From Desarmillaria ectypa (lineage: Eukaryota > Basidiomycota > Agaricomycetes > Agaricales > Physalacriaceae): a stretch of DNA of 64,000 nucleotides. Shown here in pieces: positions 12,046-22,789 of the stretch. The notes beneath the pieces were generated by a model. That model saw only the letters and a list, made by a program, of their open reading frames with translations. It searched no databases and was not told the origin of the DNA. A program made the translations under genes and the position numbers. Every line of letters begins with the position of its first letter. Position 1 is the stretch's first letter. Location: the NCBI GenBank assembly GCA_030407005.1, contig JAUDYN010000002.1:2108001-2172000 (forward strand), written 5' to 3'.

Positions 12046-12558
12046 TCAAGTTGTCATGGTCTTCTTGGGTCTTCCCCGCTTCCTTTTTGCAGGGGGCTCA
12101 ACAGGATCATTTGTAGCGCCCTCACCTCCCGACTCGGTAGGCCTGGGATGCTTTGGCGGACGTCCCCGTCCGCGTTTTGGGGCAGAAGACTCAGCTCCCG
12201 CCTCGTCCTCTTTCTTTTCCTACAGAAACGGTAAGAAAAATAGTATATCAATTGACGCGACCACGCACCTTGGGAGGCCGACCACGGGGTCGTCGGGGGG
12301 CGGTAGGGGAAGCCGAAGAAGAGGTAGGCTTGTTCTTACTGCCTTTTGGACGGCCGCGACCGCGTTTTACAGGCGGTGCAGGGGCCTCAGCAGGGACAGA
12401 CGCTAGGATCAGACTCCATCGATGAGACGCGGCTGGGCGATAAGGGTAAGTCATGGAAACTCACCGCCCTCGGCGTCGGCAGGCTGCTGCTGGTCATCGA
12501 GTTCGTCCTCGAGCTTATCCTGAGCTTCCTCTGGGGTATCGTGTGGGGACGCAGACAT
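12046..12558 (-). CDS. AT-hook (HMGA-like) DNA-binding protein
   Basis: Three exons give a short protein (about 130 residues) starting MSASPHDTPEEAQDKLEDEL, with an acidic N-terminus. It is followed by four AT-hook cores: KRGRGRPKGSKNKP, PRGRPPK, KRGRGRPPKHPRP and KRKRGRPKK. It ends shortly after the last hook, at TGA on the complement of 12046. AT-hooks insert the GRP core into the minor groove of A/T-rich DNA, so a nuclear, chromatin-architectural role is expected, as in HMGA proteins. Introns lie around 12251-12296 (complement, donor GTGCGT) and 12404-12465 (donor GTGAGT). Four hooks in so short a protein leave little room for another domain. The specific target is unknown. Confidence 0.82.
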
Positions 12559-13402
12559 GAGGACGAGACGCTATGCTCAGTGCTCGGGAGGGCGGGACAC
12601 AGAGGGTCAAGAAGAGAGAAAGTGGGGGAAAAGGACCAAGGATGGTGGAACGGCTTTAATGAACAAATTGAGTACCGAATATGGGAGAATTCGAAAATGA
12701 ATTGTTTCGTCGCGTGCATTTTGTTGGGCAAGCAGGGCATGGGATTATTATGGGATTATGGGATATATCAAGGATATATCCATTATTATTATTCTCGTTG
12801 TTCAAGAACCCCTGAATTTGGGGGGTGTTCGTCACGTAATACAAGTCGACTCCTTTTCTGTCTATACAATCAGCAGTGAATCTGTTAATTCTCATAATTC
12901 TCATAATTCTTGATACAAACTTGATATAATCACCCAATTATCGCCATACCCTCAAACCATGAATCCACCTGCTTTTCACTTGACTATCCATTCAGTCAGT
13001 TTGACTTTTAATCCTGGCAAACCCCGTATACACATGCGAGCCCTTCCAGCTTGAATCCCCCCATATGATATGTTTGAGCTGGAAAATGTAATGCGTTGCT
13101 TCCCTGGCTTGCGACGGAAGAATCATTCGGGAAGGAAGAATCGAACAGATGGTCCGAATGGTTGGTTGTGTTGCGATCTAAGCAGTATAAGCGATCTTTC
13201 CAGATGGTCGGTGGCAGATTCACTCGATTCCCGAGCCCGAAACTGGAAGGTGACCAGCTATACTTGGAACCTGACACCTAGCTCCAAATGCCGCGGAGTT
13301 CGGAGTTTGAAATGTAGGCTAGGACACGACCACGGTCTGCTCGTCGTCATCGTTCAAGTCGGTATCTTTTTCGTCGTCCACTTCTTCGTCGTCGCCAGCG
13401 TG
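12559..13402. other. Divergent intergenic region, AT-rich, with a short tandem repeat
   Basis: About 840 bases lie between the AT-hook gene and YOS9, which diverge from here. The left half is markedly A/T-rich (12720-12960). It contains two tandem copies and a partial third of a 9-base unit, TTCTCATAA, near 12889-12911. No reading frame shows a domain. The region must hold both promoters. Confidence 0.5.
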
Positions 13403-15045
13403 ATGCGTGCCATCTTTATTGCAACAATATTCTGCCACGTATCCCTTGGCAGGCTTCTGCATTCACTTCCGGAAGACACTTACGCTTTTCCTAAATACAA
13501 AGTCTCCTTCTTGAACAATCTTCCTATCCTCAACCAAACTGCTGAACGATGGCTTGAGCATGGCCTCGACGGCGGTGAAGCACAGTTTCTCGACCAGCCG
13601 TATAGCGTGCAGTCCCAGTCGATCGAGTCAGGGGATGCAGAGGTGAGTGAATTCAATTCGTGAATGATAGACGGAACGGTGATACGTTCTCGTGTCGCAC
13701 AGGAAATAACCCCAAATTTTCAACAAAGATATTCCCTAGAACACATGAAATTAGGGCCACGCGATTCTTACCTATGTTTGATACCGCCGCCACTTCTCCC
13801 GCCTTCCGAGTCTCCCTTGCCCCCTTCCCAGGAAGAGGATGTCACACCCGCACACAGCTGGTCTCTCCTTCAGCCGCTTTCTGGGAGCTGTCTCTACGTG
13901 CGTGAATGAATTTACACCTATTAAACTCCGTATATCAATATCATGGCATTTTAGCACCGCCAGGGCTGGTTCACCTACTCTTACTGCCACAACAACGAGA
14001 TTCGCCAATTCAAGGAACTGATGCACGGCCACGCGCATGCTACGACTCCAGGTAAAAAAAAAAGTCCAGATTTATGCCCTCTTCTATCGGATTTAAATAA
14101 ACGGAGAAATACCGCTTTTTCTTGAGTTTATTTCTGATATTTTCTCGTCATCACATTGAACTTCGTTCGGCGTTAGTGCCCTTATCCAAAACTCTCGTAT
14201 TTCTTTATTTCTAGGGTTCTGATCCGTTTCTTTCCCCTTTCTAGGTGGTTACAAGCCAGAAGAGGACCCCAAGGCACGTATCATCCTCCCTTCACACTAT
14301 TACATCAAAAAGTGACATACGGCAACAGTGGGAATCTTACACTCTAGGCAAAGCACCACCCGCAAGCACCGATGTCGCCCTTCGGGAAGGGACTGTTGAA
14401 CTGGCGCGCAGGGCCGGGTCGCGCTATCTTGTCCAAAGATGGGGTGATGGCACATTTTGTGACAAAACAGGCAAGAGTCGGGAAGTGGAGGTGCAGTTTC
14501 ACTGTTCGATGGCTATGTCGGACACTATTCTGTTCGTCAAAGAGAGCAAGACTTGCTCCTACGTTCTAGTTATCAACACTCCCAGACTTTGCGGGGAACC
14601 TGGCTTCAAGTCGCGGAGAGACGTAACTGAGCAAGGTATCATCAGATGTCGGGAGATCGTGCGTGAGATACCCAATCCACTTCCGGCCGTAGAGGCAACA
14701 CTGGACTTCCCCCACAAGCTTGCAAGGGTTAAAGCCGAGTTGCCGCCCGCTCCGGTGAAAAAAGTCAAGGGCGGTGGTGAGGCTTACGATGACCTCCTGC
14801 GGAGGGCGGTAGATGTGTTGTTTGGTTCGGGCGGCAAGGTAGGTGAACTTGGGCCAGGAAAGGTAGTCGTGTCCGATGACAGAGAAGTCGTCGTGGAAAT
14901 CATTGAAGACTTGGACGATCTCGATGTCAGGCAAGGCGATGGCGCCCTTGCGGACCGACTGATAGACGCACTTCGTGCGGCTGGGATAGAGGTTGCTACT
15001 CAGGGGGAGGAAGAGGAGGAAGAGAGGGTTCGTGACGAGCTCTAA
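13403..15045 (+). CDS. YOS9: ER lectin of the OS-9/Yos9 family (ERAD substrate receptor)
   Basis: Yos9/OS-9 proteins bind trimmed N-glycans on misfolded glycoproteins in the ER lumen and hand them to the Hrd1 ligase. The start at 13403 gives a signal peptide (MRAIFIATIFCHVSLG), then the N-terminal block LPEDTYAFPKYKVSFLNN found in the family. The mannose-6-phosphate-receptor-homology (MRH) domain runs from GWFTYSYCHNNEIRQF through PGGYKPEEDPK/WESYTLGKA, QRWGDGTFC, REVEVQFHC and TCSYVLVINTPRLC, with the expected paired cysteines. After a linker and an acidic stretch the protein ends RVRDEL, an HDEL-like retention signal, as in yeast Yos9. Introns are at 13643-13702, 13898-13954, 14052-14244 and 14274-14328. 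The last one must use a GC donor to keep the conserved frame. Confidence 0.9.
14274..14328 (+). other. GC-AG intron inside the YOS9 MRH domain
   Basis: The conserved join EEDPK / WESYTLG needs a phase-0 intron whose first bases are GCACGT, right after AAG, and whose last are CAACAG before TGG. The nearby GT (4 bases on) would leave phase 1, and neither of the two AG acceptors restores the frame from it. GC donors are a known minor class, usually with AG before the cut, as here. Confidence 0.75.
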
Positions 15046-17544
15046 CTCTGATGTACGTCTTACCGGATGGATTTGCTGTACTTTATATTATTGATCGATT
15101 GCATTTGAAACGAAAAAGTATCCCTAAAAACCGGACAGGTATTCCACATTCAGAGTGAACTTGACTTGCTCAGTACTCAGAGATCTGTCTTCATGCGCGT
15201 AAAGCCCTCCCGTGAGTAAAATGTCGTTTTTTATGCGTCATTATCGACGCTAATGATATCCCAGAATGTAGGTTTTTCACGGCCTGTCCTCCCTGAGAGC
15301 ATGAGCTTTCCAAGTCGAAGAGCTCATACCACCTCTCGATGCTAGAAACATTTCAGCTCAATTTTGTATCGACGTCTCTCGCCACCGCCGCTAACTAAAC
15401 GTGGGCAAGGTCTCTCTCAAGAAAGTTGAAACAATCCTCTTGTTATTCTTCGTATCACTCTCTGGGAGGTGGCCACTGGCCCTGCCAATTGGGAGTAACG
15501 ATAAAGGGGATAACGAGTCGCGATTCGGATAGTCAGTTTTGGTTTCCTAGGCACGCCACGGTCACCGATTGTCGGTGCCTATGGGTCTATGGGTTTCATC
15601 ATTACATTCCGTTCGGTCACAAGCGATAGCAGTGCAAGCAATGGACCGCATGCGCAATTTAAACGTCCAGAACTTCGTTGTTGTTGTTTCTCCCTGTATC
15701 AAGGAAGTGTTCACCTCCACTGATCTGTCCCGGAACTCGGATCACAATTGCCTACGCACGAATTCGAACAAAGATGTCAGCGGTACTTTGCGAGCTTGCA
15801 TTCGCATTCGCCTGAGGCTCGTAAGGTAAAGCTGAGGTCGCCTACTATCATGTTGCGCCACTGATATCTTGCCCTTCTCTAGAGTATTCTCAAAGGAGGT
15901 AGGAAATTCACACGAAACAAGATCTTTGTGAGATATTCTTAACGTCGGTCTGTGTGTGTACGTTCCTCTGAATTGGAGCGATGATCGGTTTGAAGGTGTC
16001 GAATCCATTATCCATTCAGAGTCCGCTCTTCGCATACGTGCTCGTTATGCTGTGCGCCACGGAAATGAATTCAACTTCAGGTGAATCTCCGAGACGATGG
16101 AGAGAATATGCAATGGAGGGCGATATTCAGAAAATTTCCAGCACACAGAAACATTTTCTGTGGGGCTACTTCCCTCAGTCTGCTGGCTGTGGCAACGTTC
16201 AACATCTCTCGGCGTCCTCGAAATTTACACGGTGCTCGTCAGAACTTCGAACAAAAGATATCCCTGACGGTGACGGCGTGCCCTGCGGCCAATCCTCGTG
16301 TTCAATTATTTTGTCGACCATTCATGGGTCTTCCATTCAGCCTCCAGGCTTTCATCCGATATGTAGCTTTATTGCGGCCATACGAATTTTCCCCAGTCGT
16401 AACGCTCTGTTCGCGTGGCTTCGCTGCTGTCATATGGTGGTGTGAATGCGCGTTCTTGTGTGTGAGTGTTCATCATCTGCTGATTTATATGGTTGTTCAG
16501 GTTCTACTCTATTCGTTCGAATTTATCATTACAGGCCCAAATCTGCTAACGCTGGAGAGAAATCTTGCAAAGGTGTAATAGAAAACATCTTAAGGAATGT
16601 AAGAATAAAAGCAATGATATTTTCTATTATACCTTTGCAAGAGTTCTCCCCAGTGTATAAGGTAAGGACCACTCTGCTTCACTCGTGTAGTTGTGGATAC
16701 ATGTTATTCGCCAACAACCTGCGCTTCAGCTCTCTCTCTCTTCTGCTTTTTACGCACATGATCGATGGGTTAATGTCCTGGTCATCGCATGATTAGACGG
16801 TAGCTTTACCATTCACAAATAGTGCTGAACCTATATACTCCCAGCCTCACTCGCTCCGTTTGTCCGAGAGCGGATTCGTTGACATTACAAGATACGCCAT
16901 GAATCAGCTTATTTTACTAAGCTGGACAACAGATATGAAGCGGTTCTGACAGGCCCCTAGCTGTACGCATTTCGTGATCATCTTACCAAAGTACTTTCTT
17001 TTTTTTCTTTTTCTTTTTGTAGAGCGTTGCACAATGTACATAGCAGAATGCAGCTTAACTAAGCTAATCCAGTTTACTCGCTTGGGGATGGGGCAAGCCC
17101 CTGGTTTAGGGATGGAAAATGAATAGACAAGACAGGCAAGCCCGGGGTCTACACGAGGAAATGCGTTTACCAAAGTACTTTCATTCTCTCTGTTTCGGGC
17201 ATGAGTAGTCCTTTGGATCGTTTAGGAAATTTTATACCAAGAAGATACAAACGTGGCCATTGCAACGATCAAGAAGAGGCGTGAAGGCAGCTCGAACTAA
17301 CAGCATTATAAATCTCAGTCTCATTGCGCGAATCTGCCTTACATCTATGTCTTCGACTAGCATGCCTTATCATAGGCGTACATGGGCCGTGCCTGTTGTA
17401 GATTAGCTGTACTGTATAATTACATCACAAGCAAGCAATGGTCTATCGAGAAAGCATAAGAAACAAAATCTGATAATGTGGCGGTGGTTTTGAGTCCCGT
17501 AGGTATCTAAAGGTAGATTGCACATATATAGCGCCGAGTTCCTG
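15046..17544. other. Gene-poor stretch with uncertain coding fragments
   Basis: No convincing gene is seen in 2.5 kb. One plus-strand frame is open from about 16081 to 16578, and a neighbouring frame just upstream (about 15960-16078) has a plausible donor, so a small two-exon gene cannot be ruled out. The translations resemble no family I know. The stretch also contains the inverted repeat at 16550-16655 and a 16-base direct repeat (TTACCAAAGTACTTTC) near 16983 and 17167. Part of it must be the 3' flank of both neighbours. Confidence 0.45.
16550..16655. repeat. Imperfect inverted repeat (hairpin), about 36-nt arms
   Basis: The left arm (about 16550-16585) and the right arm (about 16620-16655) are reverse complements with only a few mismatches. 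The core CTTGCAAAGGTRTAATAGAAAA is 22 nt with a single difference. The loop is about 34 nt. This could be a small MITE-like element, a hairpin RNA gene or a chance fold-back. No target-site duplication was identified. Confidence 0.7.
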
Positions 17545-19845
17545 CTAGAAGAATCTCCTCTTTCCTTGCTTCTCGTCCACGGTAACCTTGACATGAACAT
17601 GCTCCGCCCTCTCACCCCTCTTCAAATCGCTGCATGGCCGAATGCTCTTCAACCACTCGTCACCTTCGTCCTCCTCACCGTCATGATCCACACAGTTAAC
17701 CCCACCACATAATGAAGGTTCGCAACCACACAAAAGTCGGCTCCCCTTTCCACGCCCTTTCAATAGGTCAGTCAACGTACACCGTGCGCTCGGCTCGACG
17801 AAAAGCATCCGCCGGAGTGCCGGCCGTGTTTCACGGGGTAGCAGTCGGAATATACTTTCTGCACCTCCCCCGTGGAATGTCGTGACACTATCAGTACGAG
17901 TACGCTTCTTAATGGCAGTAGTGGAGGTGTTATCGACAGCAGGTGGCGATTTTTCCTTCTTTTCTGAAGGTTCAATCTCCTCCTCTTTGACACCGCCCAT
18001 TACTTCGACCTGCACGACAGGTGTTCCTCTCACTGTACCATCAAACGTCGTCGCTCGCGCCCTTTCAATGGGCCGGGGACGCGGCGTGGCAAGCACCTCT
18101 TCACTGGTACTCACTCCACCTGTCGTCGGAAACACCTGAGCATACGACCGCGGACTAAGAGGTAGTGATTCTGTTGACGACCCTGGCCGATCAAACACCC
18201 GCACTGAAGGATCCATATCTTGGCCGTTGTTCGATGTAGGTAGCCGCGTATGTGGAAGATGCGGGGATTGAAGTGTGCGGTGAGGGCTCATCAGGGGTAA
18301 TGTAGCCGTACTCTGGCTGACCGGTCCATCAAATGTAGTAAAAATGAGCTTATCTTCAGATGTGACAGCGACTGAATTGGTAGAGGAAGACGAGTGAGAA
18401 TTCGAGCGCGATTCTCTTGTCGGAATGTTTGATTCCGACTCGGAACCATCATCAGATGTGGCTATCGATGTCGTTTCTGGATTGCCTATCGACGGAGCAA
18501 CTATCGACGCTACTTCCGAATCGCAATTGGTTTGTAACCCACTGAGGGCAAGCTGCGAAGGAGGTAGAAGAGGTAGTAGATTGCCGCTGCCGTTCAATGA
18601 CGAGTGTATTGTCGCTGCGCGCCCCTGTAAGCTATGCGTTCCGTTGATCGTTGGCGTGACGGGAACCGTCAAGCCTCGTTTGGGCGTCGGTGTAGGGACT
18701 ACGCTGAGGTCTGGGTGGGCATTCACAAATGCTCTGAAGCTCGGGTCCTGCTTCGGATCCGGAATTTTCCAGGGGAACCTCCTAAGGACCATACACAAAA
18801 AGATAATAGCCACACTCCACACGTCGCTCTTTCTGGGGTCATATGAGTCGCTGGACAGGACCTCCGGAGCGAGGTAGGGGTCGCTCCCGACCACGCCCGT
18901 AGCCAGTGTATGTGAGGGCTTGCCGGGATAATGGAATACGGTGGCAGTGCCAAAATCGATGAGCTTTACGACGTTGTCGGTAGTCATGACGCAGTTATCT
19001 AGCTTCAGATCACGGTGAGCGAGTCCGAGCTCATGGAGGTACTCGACGCCATCACAAATTTGCCGGAAAACGCAGTATATCTCGGGTCTGCACATTTTGC
19101 CAGACATGACGACGGAGAAGAGGTCGTACGGAGCGTATTCCATTACCTGGATGCACTGAGAACGATTGCACTGATGATAGAAAGTCGTGCTCACCTCGTA
19201 GTAATGACCGTGATCTGAGACAATATCTACGGTCTCGATAATGTTCCTATGCTTCAAGGTAGAACCAACGCAAAATTCCGCGGTAACCTTTTTCTGATAC
19301 TCCTTCTCGCTCTCGCCTGATCGCTTAGGTCGAAATTCCTTGACTGCAAAGATAGTTCCCCCGTTCTTCGTGCTCGCCTTGATGAGCCGTACGGTGCCGC
19401 CAGCGCCGCTGCCAAGAACCCGACCCCACTTGCCGTACTTTTTTGAGAGGTGGGCTTGAGTGGCTTCTTGTAGAGAGTGAATGGGGTGGTGGTGGTGCCG
19501 ATGGTGGTGGTGGTGAGGTGTGTTGCTGCCCGATACAGGCGGCGGTTCGTCTGGTTGTAAATAGCTTTCTGGGACTGGCGAGCTACGAGACGATGGTGAC
19601 GGCTGCGAGGACGAAGGCGAGTGTTTACGGGTAGAGGTCTTATCAGTGCCACCTGAGTGCTGAGAATGGTGCTGGTCGATATGGTTGTGGAGCAGACGTT
19701 TGAGGTCGTGAAGAGGCCCGTGCTTTGGGGGTGTAGATGCTGGTGAATCAGCAGGACTATTGAAGTTCGATGAGGCCTTGCGAGCAAAACGAAAGCGAGA
19801 CTCGTTACGGGGCGACGGCGGCGACATGAACGAGCTCGAAGGCAT
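17545..19845 (-). CDS. Ser/Thr protein kinase of the HAL4/HAL5 (NPR1-related) fungal family
   Basis: The open frame has 766 codons. A Ser/Pro/His-rich N-terminus (residues 1-130, with a run [10 protein letters not shown]) precedes the kinase domain. The Gly-rich loop is [12 protein letters not shown] (near 144), the VAIK lysine is in FAVKEF (near 169), the HRDLKLDN catalytic loop is near 278, and DFG is in LIDFGTA (near 297). [10 protein letters not shown] marks the activation end. [20 protein letters not shown] and [10 protein letters not shown] resemble the yeast Hal4/Hal5 kinases that stabilise K+ transporters. After FPWKIPDP a disordered insert of roughly 300 residues interrupts the C-lobe, which resumes at [19 protein letters not shown]. 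Residues 218-233 are probably a 48-nt in-frame intron (19147-19194, GTGAGC..CCAG), since [14 protein letters not shown] is the expected join. Confidence 0.85.
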   Translation of the reverse strand: MPSSSFMSPPSPRNESRFRFARKASSNFNSPADSPASTPPKHGPLHDLKRLLHNHIDQHHSQHSGGTDKTSTRKHSPSSSQPSPSSRSSPVPESYLQPDEPPPVSGSNTPHHHHHRHHHHPIHSLQEATQAHLSKKYGKWGRVLGSGAGGTVRLIKASTKNGGTIFAVKEFRPKRSGESEKEYQKKVTAEFCVGSTLKHRNIIETVDIVSDHGHYYEVSTTFYHQCNRSQCIQVMEYAPYDLFSVVMSGKMCRPEIYCVFRQICDGVEYLHELGLAHRDLKLDNCVMTTDNVVKLIDFGTATVFHYPGKPSHTLATGVVGSDPYLAPEVLSSDSYDPRKSDVWSVAIIFLCMVLRRFPWKIPDPKQDPSFRAFVNAHPDLSVVPTPTPKRGLTVPVTPTINGTHSLQGRAATIHSSLNGSGNLLPLLPPSQLALSGLQTNCDSEVASIVAPSIGNPETTSIATSDDGSESESNIPTRESRSNSHSSSSTNSVAVTSEDKLIFTTFDGPVSQSTATLPLMSPHRTLQSPHLPHTRLPTSNNGQDMDPSVRVFDRPGSSTESLPLSPRSYAQVFPTTGGVSTSEEVLATPRPRPIERARATTFDGTVRGTPVVQVEVMGGVKEEEIEPSEKKEKSPPAVDNTSTTAIKKRTRTDSVTTFHGGGAESIFRLLPRETRPALRRMLFVEPSARCTLTDLLKGRGKGSRLLCGCEPSLCGGVNCVDHDGEEDEGDEWLKSIRPCSDLKRGERAEHVHVKVTVDEKQGKRRFF

Positions 19846-19988
19846 GGTGGTGACTGGAGGAGGTGGAGCAGGGAGACTTGAAGAGGTACGGTCCGATGCA
19901 CATCCGTTTTCATTACTAAGTTTGATGACATTTGTATTTTACGTGACCCTACGGACCGATTCTGCTCCGGTTTAATCCCTGCCGGCCG

Positions 19989-22352
19989 TCACTCGGCCTC
20001 CTCCTCCCGCTTCCGTTTCATCTCCCGGCTCACCTTATGCTGTGCTGCCTCATGCTTCGCCAGCTCAATCGGCACCTTGCTTACGGGACTCTTGGCTATC
20101 TCTTGCCTTAATTCGTACATCACCTCGTCGTCATCATTTGTCAGGAACGTGATCGCAGTCCCTAACTTGCCCGCTCGACCAGTACGACCTGTATTTCATT
20201 AGCATAAAAAAAAAAAAAAAGGTTCTTCGTACCAATTCGGTGCACATATGCCTCTATAGTGTTGGCCATCTGGTAGTTGATCACAAGACTCACGTCCTGG
20301 ACATCAATACCTCGTCCAGCTAAATCTGTCGCCACTAGGACATCGCTTTCTCCATTTCGCAACGACTGCAGCGCCGCCTCACGTTGTTCTTGATTCTTAC
20401 CGCTATGAAGCGTTGCCGCACACCAGTTCGCTCTCTGCAGATCTCTCGCCACCATGTCTGCTGTTTTCTTCTGGTTCACGAAAACGATGATCGGGGACGC
20501 GTACTCGCCGCTATTCAATATTTCGAGTAATTTCAATCTAATGATCATTGTTGTTAGTGAAAATACCTCTGAATAAAGCTTTGCCCACCTCTTTTTCTCA
20601 TCCCCGTTGACAAATTCAACTCGTTGCTCGACCGTGTCAACTGCTCTGCCGGCCTCACCAATTGTGATAACTGCCGCCCTTTTCAAATACTTTCTTGCCA
20701 GCCGCTCGACCGCTGGTGGCATCGTGGCCGAAAACAGTGTCGTCACTCTTGTCCGACCTATCCTGATGACACCACCTTCATCGTCAACCTCCATTTTATC
20801 AACCTCGCCGTCCATCGCGCCTTCCGGCAGCGCATCCAGAATATAAGTCAAATCCGTCTCGAAACCCAGATGCACCATACGGTCCGCCTCATCCATAACC
20901 ACGTACCGGCATTGTCCCAGGACCAATACGTGCCGTTCAATGACATCCTTCAACCGTCCTGGTGTTGCAATAATGATCTCAGCGCCTTCCCGTAGATTGA
21001 ATTGCTGCTCTTCCACTGCGCGCCCTCCCACGATGGAAACACATCGATAACCAAGAGAGCTGGCAAATTTGCGCGTCTCGCTCTCAATCTGCTGTGCCAA
21101 TTCACGTGTCGGGGCAAGAATAAGGGCGTACGGTCCCAGATGCCGATTCTCATCCGCGAACGGGGGCAGCGTGCTGATAAACGCTAACATGGGGATAACG
21201 AAAGCAGCCGTTTTTCCAGACCCTATGTGATAGATACGTTAGCAGGCATCAGTAGAACAAATAGGTGAAGAGCACCTGTCTCTGCGATACCAATAATATC
21301 TCTGTTCATTAATCCAATGGGAATAGCCTGCCTCTGAATTGGACTAGGTTCTTTGTATCCAATCCTCTCGATGCAATCCAAGATCTGGCCAGGAATAGCA
21401 CTCTCTGACCAGCTTCTCAAGGGGTGAGGAATTCCGCCTCCTCTAGCACTGATGCTGAAATCCTCTCGGAATATCCGCCAATCTCTCTCTTTCATCTCCT
21501 CGAGACTCTTTTCTGACCAATGTCGCTCATCTACAACGGCTCGCCGCTCTCTAACGTCACGGACATCAACGTCCATTCCAGCTAGGTGCCCTCGACCAAA
21601 CATGACTTGCGCGCTCTGTTGTGTAGGAAAGGTGGAGGCAGAGGCAGCAGTGTCGTCCTGCGCATCCCAGTCAAAGACGAATTTACGGTCATTCATTTTG
21701 CGGATTTTGCGTTTCTTCTTGTCGACACCCAGATAGCGTGTACGTAGGGCTTCAAGTTCAACAGTAGACATAGAAGGGGTGGTAGGAGTAGAGGATGAGG
21801 GTGTCAGCGTCGGGTTGCTGATGGGTGCCGACTTGCTACGGTCGGCGCGAGGACCAGTGGGAACATTCTGGTAGGAAGAAGATGGAGGAGGCGGACGTCT
21901 GTCTCTGTCTCCTTCTCGTCTTCTGTCATCTTCTCGTCTCCTATCCTCACCTCGTCTTCTGTCATCATCTGTAATGTTATCAGTACATAACGAAAATGGA
22001 AAACAAGTAACTCACGTCTACGTCCGCCAGAGTTCCCATGTATGCTAGACTCTCTACTGGCCTTTTCCTCGAGTCTTTCCCTCTCCAACCTTTTCCGTTC
22101 TTCCCGTTCTTTCTCTTCCTTGATCTCGGCCGCACGTTTGGCGATAGCAACTTTGGCACGTTCTTCTTTGCTCAAAAATTTAGGCTAGAAGGCTGGTCAG
22201 ATGAGAATAGAAGAAAAAACACAAAGGCAGACCCTCGACGCAGCTTCCTTTTCTGCCTTTTGCTTCTGTAATAGAGACTCGATGGAAATGGGCTCTGAGC
22301 GGGTCGTCATTGTCGATGTTAGTGAAGAAGAGCCACGTGGGGTTTCGATCAT
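19989..22352 (-). CDS. PRP28: Pre-mRNA-splicing ATP-dependent RNA helicase PRP28 (DDX23)
   Basis: Prp28 helps exchange U1 for U6 at the 5' splice site. The N-terminus ([26 protein letters not shown]) and an RS/RE/RD-like charged region ([18 protein letters not shown], then an Arg/Asp/Glu repeat stretch) precede the FDWDAQDDT segment typical of Prp28. The DEAD-box core has the Q motif ([14 protein letters not shown]), AETGSGKT split by an intron after [35 protein letters not shown] and HRIGRTGRAG, the last also split by an intron. The C-terminus KRKREEEAE ends at 19989. The intron in motif VI (near 20188-20233) contains a T15 run (A15 on the plus strand, 20206-20220) and a CTAAT branch site. 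The start is either 22352 or the in-frame ATG at 22310. Confidence 0.93.
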
Positions 22353-22397
22353 TGAGTTGTATTTTTTGGTGCCGATCTCTTGGATCACGATTATATC

Positions 22398-22789
22398 ATG
22401 CCCGCCAAACTGCTCGACGCGGAAGGCGACATCACTCCAGAGTTTGAAGCTGCTCTTAGAGTAATATTTACCAAATATGCTCCCCCTTCGTCCAATACCC
22501 TTTCCCGTGCGCAAATTCAGCAGTACTTCCTCGACACCAATGGCGCCGCTTCTCCCGAATCGGAGATAGACGAAATCATGGAATTCATGGACGTCGATGA
22601 GAACACTGGGCATCTTACTTTTGGTGGATTTATGCAGATCTATCAGCTGCAGACGGAAAATGATGAGGCGGAGACGTGGAAAGACTTGGTTCGTACTACT
22701 GATCGAACCGATAGCACACTGACATGGCCTTTGACCTAATTTTCCAGGAAAAGCATGGGTATAACAGAGATCTCCAGCAAAATCAATGA
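22398..22789 (+). CDS. Small EF-hand-type protein, 110 aa
   Basis: Two exons (22398-22688 and 22748-22789) encode MPAKLLDAEGDITPEFEAALRVIF and a C-terminal exon ending DLQQNQ. The layout matches a pair of EF-hands: a helix, then a degenerate first loop, then EIDEIMEFMDVDENTGHLTFGGFMQIY, whose DVDENTGHLTF loop has several calcium ligands. It is a helix-loop-helix calcium-sensor-like protein with no signal peptide; the target is unknown. It diverges from PRP28 with only 45 bp between the two start codons (87 bp if PRP28 starts at 22310), so promoters and leaders must overlap. Confidence 0.75.

Noticed and set aside
20206..20220. A15 run as a possible transposon poly-A tail
   Set aside because: On the coding strand it is a T15 tract inside a spliced PRP28 intron between donor and branch site, so it needs no mobile element.
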